Assembly (NCBI GenBank): GCA_032719365.1
Contig: CM064873.1
Span: forward strand, 72,001-136,000
DNA length: 64,000 nt
Source of the DNA: Prinsepia uniflora
Lineage: Eukaryota; Streptophyta; Magnoliopsida; Rosales; Rosaceae
Reading direction: 5' to 3'
In this document: positions 49,091-62,894 of the stretch, in pieces
Layout of the letters: each line of letters opens with the position of its first letter
Position numbering within the stretch: position 1 is the first letter of the stretch
The notes under the pieces: model-generated
Databases searched by the model: none
The model's input: only the letters and a program-made list of their open reading frames with translations
What the model was told of the DNA's origin: nothing
Position numbers and translations under genes: made by a program

Positions 49091-49523
49091 TACTCAGCTC
49101 GCCGCTTTGAATTCCTGGTGATATCAGCTTCTGTGTGATTTGTGTTCTGCTGCAAATGATGATAATGGTATACAACTGAAATTCTCGATCAGGTTTCTCT
49201 CTCTCTTTCGTCTGCTCCTACCTGTTCTTTCTTCACAATTCCTTGTCAATCGATTTATACTTAAATCTTCATTTTCATTACTCTTGAGATCTGTTCCTTT
49301 AATTAAGAAATCTGTGAACTCTGTTCTTTGTCTTCTTTCTGCTGATAAATTGCTAATTCCTACTTCAAATCCTGATATTCAATCCCTCATACTTGATTCT
49401 CAATTCTCTTTGACATCTATCTTATCGATGAAAACAAAAATCTAAGAAAAATTGTTCTCTATTTTTTCTGCGGTTAATTTCTGCTTTAAATCTTGATCTT
49501 CAACCTCTACATATCGTTATACA

Positions 49524-50555
49524 ATGACTATTGGAATGGATCTTCTCAAGCATGTTACGGACTTCATGTCAATGAAGCTGAATGACACCAACTATGTGTC
49601 TTGGAGTGTCAAAATTCAACGCCTACTGAAAGGCTATCATCTGTTTGGTCACCTTGACGGTACCTGTCCATGTCCTCCATCTTCTGACGCCACTTTCCAG
49701 AGTTGGCAAGACATGGATGCTGCTCTCTTGAACGTTCTCATTGCCACTGTTTCTGATGAAGTGTTTACTGAAATCATGAATTGTGAAACTTCACGCACTC
49801 ACATTGCAAGGTTTTCCTCTATTTCTAAGGCTAACCTTATGCAATTAAAGACAAATCTTCAAACCTTGCAGAAAGGATCTGATTCAATCAAAAGCTTCTT
49901 GTGTAAGATACGATCTGCTAGGCAGCGACTTGCTAGTGCAGGTGTTTCTGTCACAGAAAAATATGTCATCCTGATTATTCTCAATGGATTTCCCTCATAC
50001 TATCACCCTTTCAAATCTCACATTCGTGCCAGACCAGTGTCTATCATTCTCACTGAGCTGAGGACCCTCATGTTGGCTGAAGAAGCCGATATCAACAAAG
50101 CTGCTACTCAACTTTCCTCCACTCAGTCTTTACTCACTGCTATGTCAGCCACAAAGGAAGAACACGGTACGCAACATGATTTACCTTCGACTGACACCTC
50201 AGTTCACCAGACCAGTTGGAGCAACGACAATTGGAAAGGAAGAGGTCCTCATTTCAACCACAACAACCATAACAACAATCACTGGAACTACAACCACATC
50301 CGTGGTAGAAATAATGGAAGGGGAGGTAGATGGAACAAAAATTGAAATAATCATTGGAACAATAATAGAGGCAACCGTGGAGGGTACAATCGTGGCTACA
50401 ATCAACACTACGGTTCTAATTCTGGTTCTCCTCAAGCTTATGGCTACTTCAACGGTAGTGGCACTTCTCCCTATTTCCGGCAGCAGCCTGGTCACTACAT
50501 CACAACCTCATCTTTTAATCCAGGAGTCCTAGGTGCCTCACCACAATATCCTTAC
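49524..50555 (+). pseudogene. Copia-C gag
   Basis: The ATG at 49524 opens a 273-codon frame with the copia gag (UBN2-type) pattern: KLNDTNYVSWSVKIQRLLKG near the N-terminus, MQLKTNLQTLQKGSDSIKSF in the middle, then an Asn/Gly/Arg-rich tail (RGRNNGRGGRWNKN). A TGA at 50343-50345 breaks the frame, which otherwise continues to 50555, where a solo LTR interrupts it. The zinc knuckle resumes at about 53720. Confidence 0.88.
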
Positions 50556-51099
50556 TGTCAGGGCTCACCCCTAATCCCCCGGAATTAAGGGCTAAACCCC
50601 GCTCCCGTCTAACGTACGCATGACACGAGGGCTAAACAACCGCCTAACCTCCGTGTGACACGTAAGTCGGACAAGGGAGTTCCAAACCAACCACCTCAAC
50701 AACTTCAAACTTCTCAGAGTGCGCAGAGTCTACTGTGGATCGTATGTGTGATGTCTCCATCTCTCTCTCGACCAACAGCCCGCACTGCAGCAACCTGGAG
50801 GGTATCGAAAACACGAAAAGACTGTGAGTGGACAAAAATAAAGTTTAAATTCAAAACAGTTATCAGAAAACACAAACAGTTATACCCTCCATGTTAAAAA
50901 CCAATGCATGCATATCAATTACGTCATAAAACAATATACGAAAACCAAACACATTTTTCCCTTTTTCCAATCCCGGGCCTCAGCCCAAAATCCCCGAAAA
51001 CCATCAAATCCGGGCCACTGCCCAAAACATCATCATCAAAGCTAGTGAAACCCAAAACACATTTAAAGCCACGTTCTCATCCATCGAACCTGCTGGATC

Positions 51100-51310
51100 T
51101 ATCCGAGTCTTTAAACTCCCGAGTCTTTAAACTCAATCCAGGCCTTAATCATATCCGAGTCTTTAAACTCCCGAGTCTTTAAACTCAAGGCCTACGGGGG
51201 AAAATCAATATATCCGAGTCTTTAAACTCCCGAGTCTTTAAACTCAATCCGGGTCTTTAAACCCAATCCGGCCGGTCCCCCGTCACATATATCCGGGTCT
51301 TTAAACCCAA
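51100..51310. repeat. CCGAGTCTTTAAACTC minisatellite in LTR
   Basis: About eight units in pairs, the reverse complement of the array at 17921-18096. Later units drift to GGGTCTTTAAACCC with both arms changed together. Confidence 0.85.
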
Positions 51311-52216
51311 TAACCAGATCCAGCAAATCCAATCCCAAAACCATTTGAAACCCATTTACCAAATCCTCATCCAAACCCGAATCCGAAATCACTGGTCCGA
51401 AGCCCTTCCGGCGTTCAGAACCGTCATTCCGAATCCAGACCCAGAACTCATTTCCTTCTCATTTTCCGGTCCGAGTCCGCAACCATCATTCCGTAAGCTA
51501 GCATCCGGAATAACCATTCCGAACCCAAACCCGAAATCCGCTTCAAGTCCCGAATCGAATTCCGAATCGTCACCCGGAATTTCGATTCCGAAACCCGAAA
51601 TCACGTTCTTAAAACCACTTTTCTAAACTGGGCCTCTAAGCCCGAAGTCACTTTTCAAAATCCTTTTACTTTCATTGGAATCAAATCGTATTTCAATTCC
51701 TGAAATCAATCATTAAAACCAGGTTCAAATCACATTATCCGTCAAATCTCGTAAAACGTAAAATACCGTAATTTCCTCGAAAAACGTGCACAAACCGTAA
51801 ACCATCACAATCATAAATCAAATCATAGAATCAAGTATAGAAAAACATATATGCATGCATTAAGAGTTAGAAAGCAAAGTCCACTCACAGACCATTTCAG
51901 CGTCGCCTCGATACACGCGCACTTTTACCGTCCCCGGCCATTCACTATCCTCGGTTTCCCCGAACCTGTCCAAGTCCCAATATAAGGTCACTAACTGATT
52001 TACGATACTCATACTAAAACCTCATAATTTTTCCGTATTTTTAACTATTTTTAACCGAACCCTAAAACCTTCGGACAGCCCGAAACATATCGAGTCGATG
52101 TCCGATTAACTCGAAACCAGTGCTAAAATGTTTGTTACATCGATTAGACTAAAAACCCTGTTAGACACTTCCCCGGGTTCGGCCTCACGCGCCCACAAGC
52201 GCCGCCCAAAGGGGCT

Positions 52217-52235
52217 GCGCGTGGGAGCCACGCGC
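52217..52235. repeat. Hairpin GCGCGTG / CACGCGC, loop GGAGC
   Basis: Perfect 7-bp stem with a loop unlike the other copies. Confidence 0.75.
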
Positions 52236-53704
52236 CCAGCACAGTGTCATCGCCTTCCCTGGGAAAACCCGGTCCAACCGGTTCAGTTCAGCCGGTTCAG
52301 CCGTGAACCGGCGTTCACGGTTTTCACTCAATTTTAATCGGTTTTCAGTTCTAATTAGCCTAGGAGGTTCGTCCTTCCACTCTTAATCTACTAACCTAAT
52401 CGATTTGTAACAAAAACCACGAATTCATACCTTCACGTTCAAGAATTTAACCCGTATTCTGCAACCTTAACCTCCATAGCTTTTCCGGCTTCCTCCAGCC
52501 TCCAAGTTCATCCTAATCAACTTGTTTCCCTTCCATGATCCTGTCCCAATCATTAGTTTGCGTCGTTAAGGTCTACAAACCCATAATGAAATTTAAAGTA
52601 AAAACTTACCGTAACGGGTTTACCGGCCACCGTCCACGGCGAGCCACCAAATCACGCCCATTCGACTCCCAGACGCCTCAATATCACAATGCCGTAACAA
52701 TTTAAGCTCCTTAACCTTTATCTGTAACATTCAATTGTGAAAGTAAAAACAGAGGACTTGCGGGTTTCTCTCAATTCCGCCACCGTCCCTTATTGTCGCA
52801 CCTCGCCGTGACCACTAATCGTTTTGTCTAAGCTCCCTCCTCCTTTCCTTTCAGACCAAAAAGGCAAAGAATGAGGTTTGAGTGGTGTGAGGAAGCTAAA
52901 TTCTTTCTGTTGCGCACGGGCACTCTGCCTCTCGTGATATCAAAGCCACCGTCCACGACGGTGATTGAGTTCAGCACCACCCCACTCGTCCCATACTCCT
53001 CTCCAATTTTCCTTCACAACTCAAGGCCGGAAGATGACGACCAAGGGATCAAATTAACAGGTTCTCTCACGGTTGCACCCTTCCTCTGCTTCTTCAACTC
53101 AAACCAATTTAAACCGCCGTGTAAACTTGTGAGGCGGTCATCAATGTTCCACAACCATCTGGAGAGGGACACTTGTCAAACTCCTGATGGTTCCTTCTTC
53201 AGATGCAGCCAAGTGTCCCACTTGTATTGGGCACACTTCCCCATGCAAGAGAAAGACCAAAATACCCTTCTTAACTCCAAAATTACCATTTTACCCTTAC
53301 CGTTTTAGACCCGTAACTCGCCCGTCCTAATTCCGATGAACACGTGCCGCCTGTCGTTGAATTCAGGACGATGAGATCTACCCAACGGTCCAAGGTCAAC
53401 GTGTCAAGACCCGGTCGTAGGAAAAGTCAACTCTTTCCCCCCTAATTTAGTCAAATTACGGTTATGCCCTCAACCTTCCGAACATCATAACTTTTCCTCT
53501 GGTTGTCCGAATCGAACCTGCCACCTGTCTACGGACTCGTGACGTCCTAAACTACGTCACAGTCAAGGGCTAACACTCAACCAATCAGCAATTCAAAAAG
53601 TCAACTTTTCATCTACTATTCACAAGGGCAAAATCGTCCAGTTACACAAAATTTTACAAAATTACCTTTTTACCCTTCCCGAAGGTACGGGTTGTTACAC
53701 TTAC

Positions 53705-55546
53705 ACCCCTCCTCTTTCTGTTTGTTAGCCGTGCAAAAAACCAGGCCATGAAGCTCCCGCGTGCTCTCAGCGTTTTCAGTCCCAGTCTGCTCCCATGCAG
53801 TCTCAAGCTTACACTGCTTCTATGCAGCATCCAGTGTTCACTTCGTCACCCTAAGCATTCTCTGTCTCCACTGGTTATGAATTTCATGATCCTGCATTTG
53901 GGCTAGCTGATACTGGAGCTAGTAATCACATGGTCTCTGATGGCTCACAACTTCAACAGCCTAAACCGGGTTCCACCACCTCAGGTATTTCTGTAGGCAA
54001 TGGTGATATTCTTCCTATTATTCGTACTGGTTCTCTTACACTGCCCAGTACGGATCGTGTGTTTGAATTAAGAAATTTCTGCCATGTTCCACATATTGTT
54101 CACAACCTGTTGTCAGTTCAACAATTTTGTCTGCATAGTCAGTGCTGGATGCTCTTTGATGCTCATTCTCTTCACATTCAGGATCACTTGGGGAGGACTC
54201 TCTTCAGTCTTCCAAGTGTTAATGGTCTCTATCCACTGCCTCGCTCTCTTCATGCCGTGTCAACCTCCTTGCCCTCCACTACTCTTGCATGCGTAGGTAA
54301 AGTTGTTCTCTTCTCTCACTGTCATCACAAGTTGGGGCATCCTGCCAATGCTGTTCTCTCCACCATGATCCAGCATGCACAGGTACAATGCTCTCCAGAT
54401 TCGTCTCCCCAAGTCTGTCTTTCCAGCGTATGCACGGAGATTTTCCTCTCCATTTGGCAAAATTCAGTCCAACGTGTGGGGGCCTAGTCCTTGCACCTCA
54501 GTTCTTGGATTCAAGTACTATGTCGTGTTTGTGGATGATTGTACTCGATACACTTGGTTGTATCCTTTAATGAATAAATCTGAAGTTTACTCAACGTTTG
54601 TTAATTTTTACACCTACATTCTCAACTACTTTGGTGTATCGATTAAGATTTTCCGGAGTGACGGTGGTGGTGAGTTTGTCAACAAGCTCATGGCTGCTTT
54701 TCTCACCTCCAATGGTATTCTCCATCATAAGTCCTGCCCTTATACGCCTAAACAAAACGGCCTTGTAGAATGAAAGCATTGTCATCTTATCGAGACTGCG
54801 ATCACTCTCCTTCAGCACGCATCCATGCCCATTTCCTTCTGGTTTCATGCATGTTCCACGACCAACTTCCCTATTAACCGCATGCCTTTTGCCACTTTGA
54901 ACCAATAGTCTCCTTACTTCTTGTTGTTTGGTCACCATCCCTCACTTCAGTCCCTTCGCGTTTTTGGTTGTGCGTGCTATCCCCTTCTTCGGCCTTACAC
55001 CACCGACAAACTCGAGCCACGGACGTCTCAATGCGTATTTGTTGGCTACACTCTTGATTACAAGGGTTTCCTTTGTTTTCACATTCCCTCTCAGAAGACC
55101 TTTGTCTCACGCCATGTTATTTTCGATGAAGGACTGTTCCCTTTTCGATCTGGTTCCTCCTTCCTGCCTCCTTCCGTTCCTTCTAGCCTACGTTCGGTGC
55201 CCGTCTCTAGCTGCACTCCCTTGTACTCCTGTGTGATCTTCCTGTCCAGCCCTCTTACTCTCCTTCTCCACTACCCTCTGCGGGCCCTTCTGGTGCTTCT
55301 AGTGCAGTCGCTCTCGTGCCCGTATCTCCTGGTTCAGACTATGCGGCTTCCCTCTCCCCCGTCCCCTTGTCTCCTACCCTGGATGTTCCTTCCCCGTCCA
55401 TTGATCTAGTTGTGGAGCTTCCTGTTCCCGCTTCCCGCACCCCAGTGCCCGCTGGTCACCTCATGATCACACGATCCAAGAGTGGCATTTCCTGCCCCTC
55501 CAGACGTGGATTCCTTGCATTGCACGCCACTTCTGTCCACGATGAC
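53705..55546 (+). pseudogene. Copia-C zinc knuckle, protease and integrase
   Basis: After the solo LTR the polyprotein resumes: VC-stop-PCKKPGHEAPAC is a CCHC knuckle with a stop inside, and GLADTGASNHM (near 53905) is the protease active site. HKLGHPANAVLSTMI is the integrase N-terminal zone. The integrase core shows FVDDCTRYTWLYP (near 54525), FRSDGGGEFVN and PYTPKQNGLVE, so its catalytic Asp, Asp and Glu can be read. SLRVFGCACYPLLRP and SQCVFVGY follow. Stops at 54771 and 54907 and frameshifts disable it. The solo LTR at 55547 interrupts it before reverse transcriptase. Confidence 0.9.
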
Positions 55547-58483
55547 TGTAACGACCCGTTCCGAGTATCGGGATTTAATATTGTTTAATTATGATTTAGA
55601 ATGACTAATCTGGGATTTGTTGAGTGAAATCAGACGAATTGTGCAAAATGACCGTTTTGCCCCTGGGCGTGGGCAAAATGTTGACTTTTAATTCGGACGG
55701 TAAAATGGACTTTGACCAATGACCGTGATGTAGTTTGGGACGTCACGAGTTCATAGACAGGTGGCACGTTCGATTCCGACGTTCGTGGTGAAAGTTATGA
55801 CGTTCGGAAGCCCAAGGGCATTTTCGTAGTTTGGACGAAATAAGGGAAAATGTTGACTTTTTGATCAGGAGGTTCGATCGCCGAGGGTCAAGGACCGTTA
55901 GGAAGGTCTTGATGCCCTGAGTTCGTAGACAGGCGACACACATCAATCGGAGTCCGGATGACCGCGTTATGGGTCTGGATGCGTGAGGGGCATTTTGGTA
56001 ATTTTGGATAGAAGGGCATTTTGGTCATTTCTACAGCGAGTTACTGTAGCAAACCGTGGGGGGAACATGGCTGCACCACCGTGTGTGGTGAATCTGATCA
56101 ATCCTATTGCTTAACTATTAGTGGACTGAAAATGGACGAATTGTTTAAGCTTAGGGACATCAGAACATGGCTGGATTCATCCAGCAAAGCACGAGCAACA
56201 TTTTTAATCAAATTTGAAGCTTTACTGAAAAATTTTCTCAGTGGCCAGGTTGGCTTCCACGAGCTTTTAGGGTGGCACAGATTGATTAAACTGAGTGGGA
56301 ATTGAGTGGTCTTCATTCTGATACACTGAGGGTCGAGTGATAGAGAGGAAAACCGTGGAAAACCATTTTTGGAATTTGAGAGGGAAAATTTGAAATTCAA
56401 TCCTAAGGCGCTGGGGATCAAAATGGAGCTCACTTTCAGCCTTCTGGGAGTGCCACGATCAGAACCATCGAAAGAACGAAGGAAATTGGCAACCAATTGG
56501 CTCTGAACGGACCTGGTTACAGTGAGCTAAAGTCGAGGTTGAGTCGTGATCATTGAGTGATCAAACGATGAAATTGAGTTGGGGAAACAGTTTCCCATGG
56601 TTCACTTATGCTTCTGGATGGATCAATTGGAAGAAACTAGTTGAAATCGATGGAATTCGAAGCACGAACAGTGATGGGTGTTCATCGTTGAATCGTTGGA
56701 TTCTAGGTAAGCAATCGTGTAATTGAGTTTACAGACCTCTAATTGGACTTGAATTGAAGCCAAATGAATGTTCAATTGAAGTAATTGAGGCTGAATTGAT
56801 AGGGATTGAACCGGGTTGTCACGCGGGTTGCCGGACCCGTTTACCAGAGAAACGGGTGAGGACGATGACATTGTAGCAGGTGCGTGGGTTTCACGCGCAG
56901 CCACTCACAGCGGCGCGTGACGGCGCGTGGGCACGAATCTCGAGGTGAGGTCAACATGACTTTTAATCTATTCAATGTAACGAACATTTTCGAATTGGTT
57001 TCGTGTCGGTCGGACACCGTTTCGATATTGTTCGAGATGTGCGAAGGTTTTAAGTCGAGTTTAAAAATAGTTAAAAATTTGGAAAAATTACGGGACTTTA
57101 ATAGGATGTTAATGAAGAGGTTAGTGACCCTCTATTGTAATTTGGACAGGATTGGGAGTCCCGGTGATAGTGGTGTGGCCCGGGAAGGACTATGGCATGC
57201 ATATCAAGGCGCACGGTTAAACGGTATGTGAGTGGACTTTGGTTTTATAAATTCTATGCATGCTTAATTGTTTTATATGGATTATGATTGTGATTGTATG
57301 ATGTGATTTGGATATTGGTAAATTATATGGTTTCACGTATTTCGAGGCGATTTACGTGCTTGCACGTAAATCGAAGTTTTCCGGTTTTACACTGATTTTC
57401 CATACTTATGACTTTGGATATGATTTCATGAAATGGTTTTGAAATTGGAAAGAGAAACTCGGGCATGAGGCTCAATTGTTTTGGAAACCTCGGACTTGGA
57501 GTCCAATTGAGTTACGTAATCGGGCCAAGGGCCCAATTGATTTATGAAATCGGACCGGGGGCCCAGTTATTTACGAAATCGGGCTGAGACCCATTTGAGT
57601 TATATTATCGGGCCAGGGGCTCAATTGATTTATGAATTTGGGTCGTGGGCCCAGTGGTTTACAGAATCGGGCATGAGGCCCAGTTGGGTTATAAATATGA
57701 TTTCGGGTCAGGGACCCTAAATGGAATTGTAATGTTGTGAAATGATTTGAATAAACTGGTTCCATATACCATCTTGATATGAGGATATGTGAAGGTCTCC
57801 TCCAGGTGTCTGGGACACTGGAGAAATCACGGTGCATTGCCTGCGAGGGGTCATTGTACGAAGCTACCGGACCGTATAGTGACTAAGGAGCAGGATTGCT
57901 ATAATTAGACGTCTGGGACGTCAGGCATCTGGGATGCTGTACCCAGACTGGGTTCGTGGATTGGACTCGGGATTGAGACCCCGGGTAGCACGCGTAGCTT
58001 ATGGTTATACCGTGAAATGTGACGTCTGGGACGTCAAGCGTCTGGGACGCTAGGCATCTGGGATGCCGGTTATGGTAATGTGGTAAATATGGATTAATGA
58101 ATCTATGAAATGGTTTTTCGGTTGGATTTATGGTTTACGGTTTTGGGCTAAGGCCCTAATGCCTTGTTGAGAAAATGTTTTGGTTACTGGTTTTCGTGGC
58201 ATGCATACGTTTTTAATGGAGGGCATACATGTCTTATAAATGTGTTTAATGAAATTGTTTATTTTCGTCCACTCACAGCTTTTGTTTTTAATGCCCTTCA
58301 GGTTGATTACGGATGCGACTGCAGCAGAGACTAGGACATCGCACACCTTCGCCATCGATCCTTGCACACTCTGGAAGCCCGTTTGGGCAGTGGCAACAAG
58401 TTATCCATATCTGACACCTCTTGTCAGACGGGAGCATGACACATTCCATGGTAATCCCGGGGGGATTGGGATGGGTCGTGTCA
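55547..58483 (+). mobile_element. Solo LTR inside copia-C, Ty3/gypsy, TSD ATGAC
   Basis: This 2937-bp + strand LTR starts TGTAACGACCCGTTCC and ends GGGTCGTGTCA, with perfect ATGAC duplications (55542-55546 and 58484-58488). It is the closest solo relative here of the LARD LTR (21138-23980), sharing its ends and GGGCC-type minisatellite (57460-57700). Its hairpin (56880-56898) has one wobble pair. Confidence 0.93.
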
Positions 58484-59747
58484 ATGACTCTACCCTCGAG
58501 CCTGATTCCTATAAGCAAGCTGCTCAGTTCCCTGCCTGGTGCCGTGCTATGGACGAGGAATTTCGTGCCCTTCAACAACAACGTACTTGAAGGCTTGTTC
58601 CCTTACCGCCTCATCGTGCCGTCGTTGGATGTAAGTGGGTCTATCGGGTGAAACGTAATGCTGATGAGACCATCGCTCGACACAAGGCTAGGCTTGTTGC
58701 CAAGGGCTATCTTCAAGAGCCGGGCATTGACTACGATGAGACTTTCAGTCCGGTCGTCAAGCACACCACTGTCCGCCTTGTTCTCGCCTTGGCTGCTCAC
58801 TTCCGGTGGCCTCTCCGTCAGCTCGATGTTCGTAATACCTTTCTTCATGGTCACCTAGATGAGGAGGTGTATATGGTCCCACCCTAGGGCTATGTTGATT
58901 CTTAGTACCCTACCCTCGTCTGCAAATTGGAGAAGTCCCTCTATGGGCTGAAGCAGGCCCAGCGGGCCTAGATTGCGCGGTTCACGTCTCATATGATTCG
59001 ATTGGGGTTTCTTTAGTCCCTGTCTGATTCAGCCTTGTTTGTTCTTCGTCGTGGCTCGTGTCTCCTTCTTATTTTGCTCTATGTTGACGACATCATTGTC
59101 ACTGGCAATGATTCAGCCTCTATGATCAAGTTAATTCGCGCCTTGGGGTACTGAGTTTGATATGAAGGATCTCGAGCCCCTCTCTTATTTCCTTGGCCTT
59201 CAGATCACCACTCACTCTGGTGGTCTCTTCATCAATCAGGGCAAATATGCTCGTGATTTCTTAGCCAAGGTCGGGATGTTTCGATGTAGTCCGGTTTCCA
59301 CTCCTTTGGTTTCGGACACCAAGTTGCTGATCACTGATGGGGTCTCGTTGTCTGATCCTAGCATGCATCGCCGCATAGTTGGTGCGCTGCAATACCTGAC
59401 CTTCAGTCGTCTAGACATTGTCTTTGTCGTGAACACCGTGTGCCAGTTTATGCATGTTCCCACCGATACGCACATGGTTGTCGTGAAGCGCATCCTTCGT
59501 TACATCAATGGGACTTTGGATCACGACCTCAATTATGTTCCTGGCTCCCTCCATCTCCTGACTTTCTTTGATGCGGATTGGGGAGGGGATCCTAATACTC
59601 GAAGATCCACATCTAGTCATCTTGTCTTTCTAGGACGCAACCCCATCTCTTGGGGTGCCAAGAAACAGTCCACTGTTTCCCGTTTGTCTGCTGAGGCGAA
59701 GTATCACGCTCTTGCAACCACGGCCTGTGAACTTCACTGGCTTGTCT
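58484..59747 (+). pseudogene. Copia-C reverse transcriptase and RNase H
   Basis: After the solo LTR come WCRAMDEEFRALQQQ, VVGCKWVYRVKRN, HKARLVAKGYLQEPG, RQLDVRNTFLHGHLDEEVYM and the catalytic YVDDIIVTGND (near 59080). A frameshift near 59148 leads into MKDLEPLSYFLGLQI, then YLTFSRLDIVFVVNTVCQFM and RNase H motifs DADWGGDPNTRRST and SAEAKYHALATTACELHW. Stops at about 58887, 58903 and 58969 and the shift disable it. It is cut at 59747 by the LARD-2 insertion. Confidence 0.92.
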
Positions 59748-60263
59748 TGTAACGACCCGTCCCAAATTCTTAGATTAGATTAGTGACTAATCACAATTAG
59801 TGAGGTTAATCCGTGATTAGTTAGGCGAAATCGGACGAACGATGCAAAATGACCGTTTTGCCCCTAGCATGGGTAAAACGTTGACTTTTCATTCGGGCTG
59901 TCAAATAGACTTTGACTGATGACCGTGACGTAGTTTAGGACGTCACAAGTTCATAGACAAGTGGCACGTTCGATTCCGACGTTCGAGGAAGAAGTTATGA
60001 TGTTCGGAAGTTTAGGGGCATTTTGATAATTATGGTTAAAAGGAGTCAAATGTTGACTTTTTGATTGAGAGGTCCAATGGCCGAGGGCCGATGACCGTTA
60101 CGTAGATCGGGACGATATGAATCCATAGACAGGCGGCATGCTGAAATCGGATTTCGAACGGGGAAGTTATAGGTCACGGAAGTTCGGTTTCATTATGCAC
60201 GTACTTCGAGACGGTGATGATTTGGAAAATTCTGATTGGCCAGATATTTTGAGTGGGTCTCAT

Positions 60264-60289
60264 GGATGAGTGACAAGTGTCACTCATCC
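60264..60289. repeat. Perfect LTR palindrome, 12-bp arms
   Basis: GGATGAGTGACA, AG, TGTCACTCATCC. In the second LTR of the same element (63510-63533) the right arm has been deleted. Confidence 0.85.
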
Positions 60290-62894
60290 CATTGGTCGAA
60301 ACCCCTAAAATGTGGATCTAGTTTAATTAAATAATAATATTTGGATTATTTTATAATTAATCTATCCTACAATTAATCCTAGCCCTCCATTACAAATTCA
60401 TCTTTAAATCCACACCACTCATCTAATCTATCTCACTGCTCTCATCAGCCATCAAACATCAGCATCTTCAGCAAACTTCATTTCTTCATTTCCTCACAAA
60501 AAAACCCGAACACCCTATATACCTCAATTTCCTTCATTTTCTCTCTAACACACAAACACACTTCACCATCCCTCTTATGAGCTCGTGAGTGACCGTGTGA
60601 GGAGTGTTAGAGGCTGAGGACCGAGAGGCTGGACGGTGGCTCACGGTGGTGGCCACGGTGGAGAGAACCCGTGAGGTAAGAAAATATTCAAATTTTGAAA
60701 CTTAGTTTTTATTGGTTTTTGTTCGATTCTAAGGATTGGGAAATATTTCTGGGGACCATAGGAAGCTAATAGGATTGTTTTTGAAGGTTGGAATGGCCGG
60801 GAATGGCCGTGAACGGCGGGGGAAAATCGGACCGCCATAGCCAAGCTTGGAAGGTACGGTTTTGGTGGTTTTTGTTCCGTTTTAATAGCTAAAACGATTG
60901 GAAATGAGGTTAGGATGATATAGGCATTAAAAGGGAACAAAATGGACTGAAAATAGTTGAGTTTAGGTGCTGAACCGGTCCAGGCCGGTTCAGTTGCAGG
61001 TGAACCGGTTCGCCCAAGGTTAGGGACGATGAACAGTGCATTGTGCACTTCTTGGGGCGCGTGAGGGCGCGTGGCCCATAATTTGGGGAAGTGTTTAACA
61101 TGTGAAATCTTATATTCGGTGTAACGAACATTTTGGGACTGGTTTCGTGTCAATCGGACATCGTTTCGTATAGATTTTGAGCTATCCGAAGGTTTAGGAT
61201 TGGTTTTAAAAATAGTTAAAAATATCAGAAAATTAAGGGGCTTTAGTGGGAGGTTAATTAAGTAGTTAGTAACCTTCTATTACAATTACATTAGTCGTGT
61301 ATTGGTTGGTGGACCCGGGATTTTTCTTGGGTCGTTAGGAGAGTTGGGTATTTCGGAGTTAAGTGAATGAGATTTCTCATTTTCTGCTTGGTGGCAGACG
61401 ATGTTGGTTTACATGGCGTGGTGAATGCAGCGAGTTTTGGTTGTATTCACTTAGGATGGATTTTGTTGTCATTATCTTGGATCATCCTTGATTTTCCTCG
61501 GTGGAATGACAAGAATCGATACAAGGTAAGTGGAGAGAACCTACAGTCTCGGCATGTCTCGTCGTTGACTGATGTATTTAAGATGTGGGAATTGGTTTAG
61601 GACTTTGGGTATCGTTATGGATCTGGATCGTGATCTTGATGATCCAGATAGTTGGTAATTTTATCACTCTTACTGGGATGTTTGAGTGGAGCATGATGGG
61701 ACTGAACTTCTTTTCGAGGTAAATCCCGTATGGTATATTACTCAGGTGAGTAAGTGTCCGATGAGGTTGGATTTGGTTAGCTTTAGATGTACGTATATTA
61801 GGATTGGCTTCCCTATGAAGTCAATCAGATGTATTGAGCAGGTATCCGATATGTTCGGGTATAGTGCGTCTCGGTAGACGTGAACGATATTTCGGGTTTT
61901 GGAATCAAATTTCTGGATGACGATTCAGGATTTGATTTTGGAACTTGAAAGAGGATTTCTGGAGTTGGGTTTTGGAATCGGATTCTGGGTGACGATTCAG
62001 GATTTGATTCTAGAGCTTGACAGTGGATTTCCTTTTATGGATTTGGGTTCAGAATGGTTATTCCAAATGCTAGCTTACGGAATGATGATTTCGGATTCGA
62101 ATTTGGAAATGATTATGGATATGATTTCTGGGTCTGGATTCGGGATTTCTTACGAAATTGCAGATTCGGATTCGGATTTGGAAATTGATAATGGGTCGGA
62201 GTTTTGATCTGTCTGGTACTGGATTGGACAGATGGACTCCATTATTAAAACGTGATTGGCTATGACCTAGGTGGTTGTAGTCTGATTGATGGATAGATGT
62301 ATGTACCTTGTACGTGGTTCGAGGTACGATACTGGGTATACTTGTGGTGTCTAGTGACAGTATATAGGTTATACCAGTAGTAGGTTGGTGAACGTGTTGG
62401 TAGACGGATGGGTTCCGATACCATTGGATTAGTCGAGGTCGTGAACTAGACATTGGATACTGTGCAGTGGGTCATGGTATTCAGATGGGTCTAGCTAACC
62501 ACATGTTGAGTGTGCTTGGGGTTAGTGTAACCACGAGTGTGTATAGTGTTAGTTTTCGACTAGCGACTATCAAGTGGTGACAGTTTGTCGAAGGTGTCAG
62601 CGTGGATCGATTAGTGAGATCTGGTGACTCCCAGTGGGAGCTGACGTCAAGATAGATTGGTGATTGAGAAAGGAACCGTCGAGTCGTTGTGTCAACGACT
62701 TGGTAGATGTGACAAGTGGTGTCAATTTGGGACGTATGACTACGGTTATTCGACGTGGTCGAGTGTAGTCGATACGACGTGAGTGTTAGTGGTATGTCTG
62801 GTTGCAGACGAGTATTGTTCTGGTTAGTGGGTGTACGAGTGTACACGTGTCATGAGATCGAATTATTTCCACGAGGTGGATGCAGAATCAGGAT

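Larger units (their letters stand above)
50556..53699 (-). mobile_element. Solo LTR inside copia-C, Ty3/gypsy, TSD CTTAC
   Basis: The minus strand reads TGTAACAACCCGTACC to GAGCCCTGACA, 3144 bp, with perfect CTTAC duplications (50551-50555 and 53700-53704). Its start and its GAGTCTTTAAACTC minisatellite match the subfamily of 15719-18626. It contains the hairpin at 52217-52235. Confidence 0.92.

Noticed and set aside
56021..56305. 94-codon frame in the solo LTR at 55547
   Set aside because: It lies wholly in LTR sequence, with no homologue recognised and no counterpart in sister LTRs.
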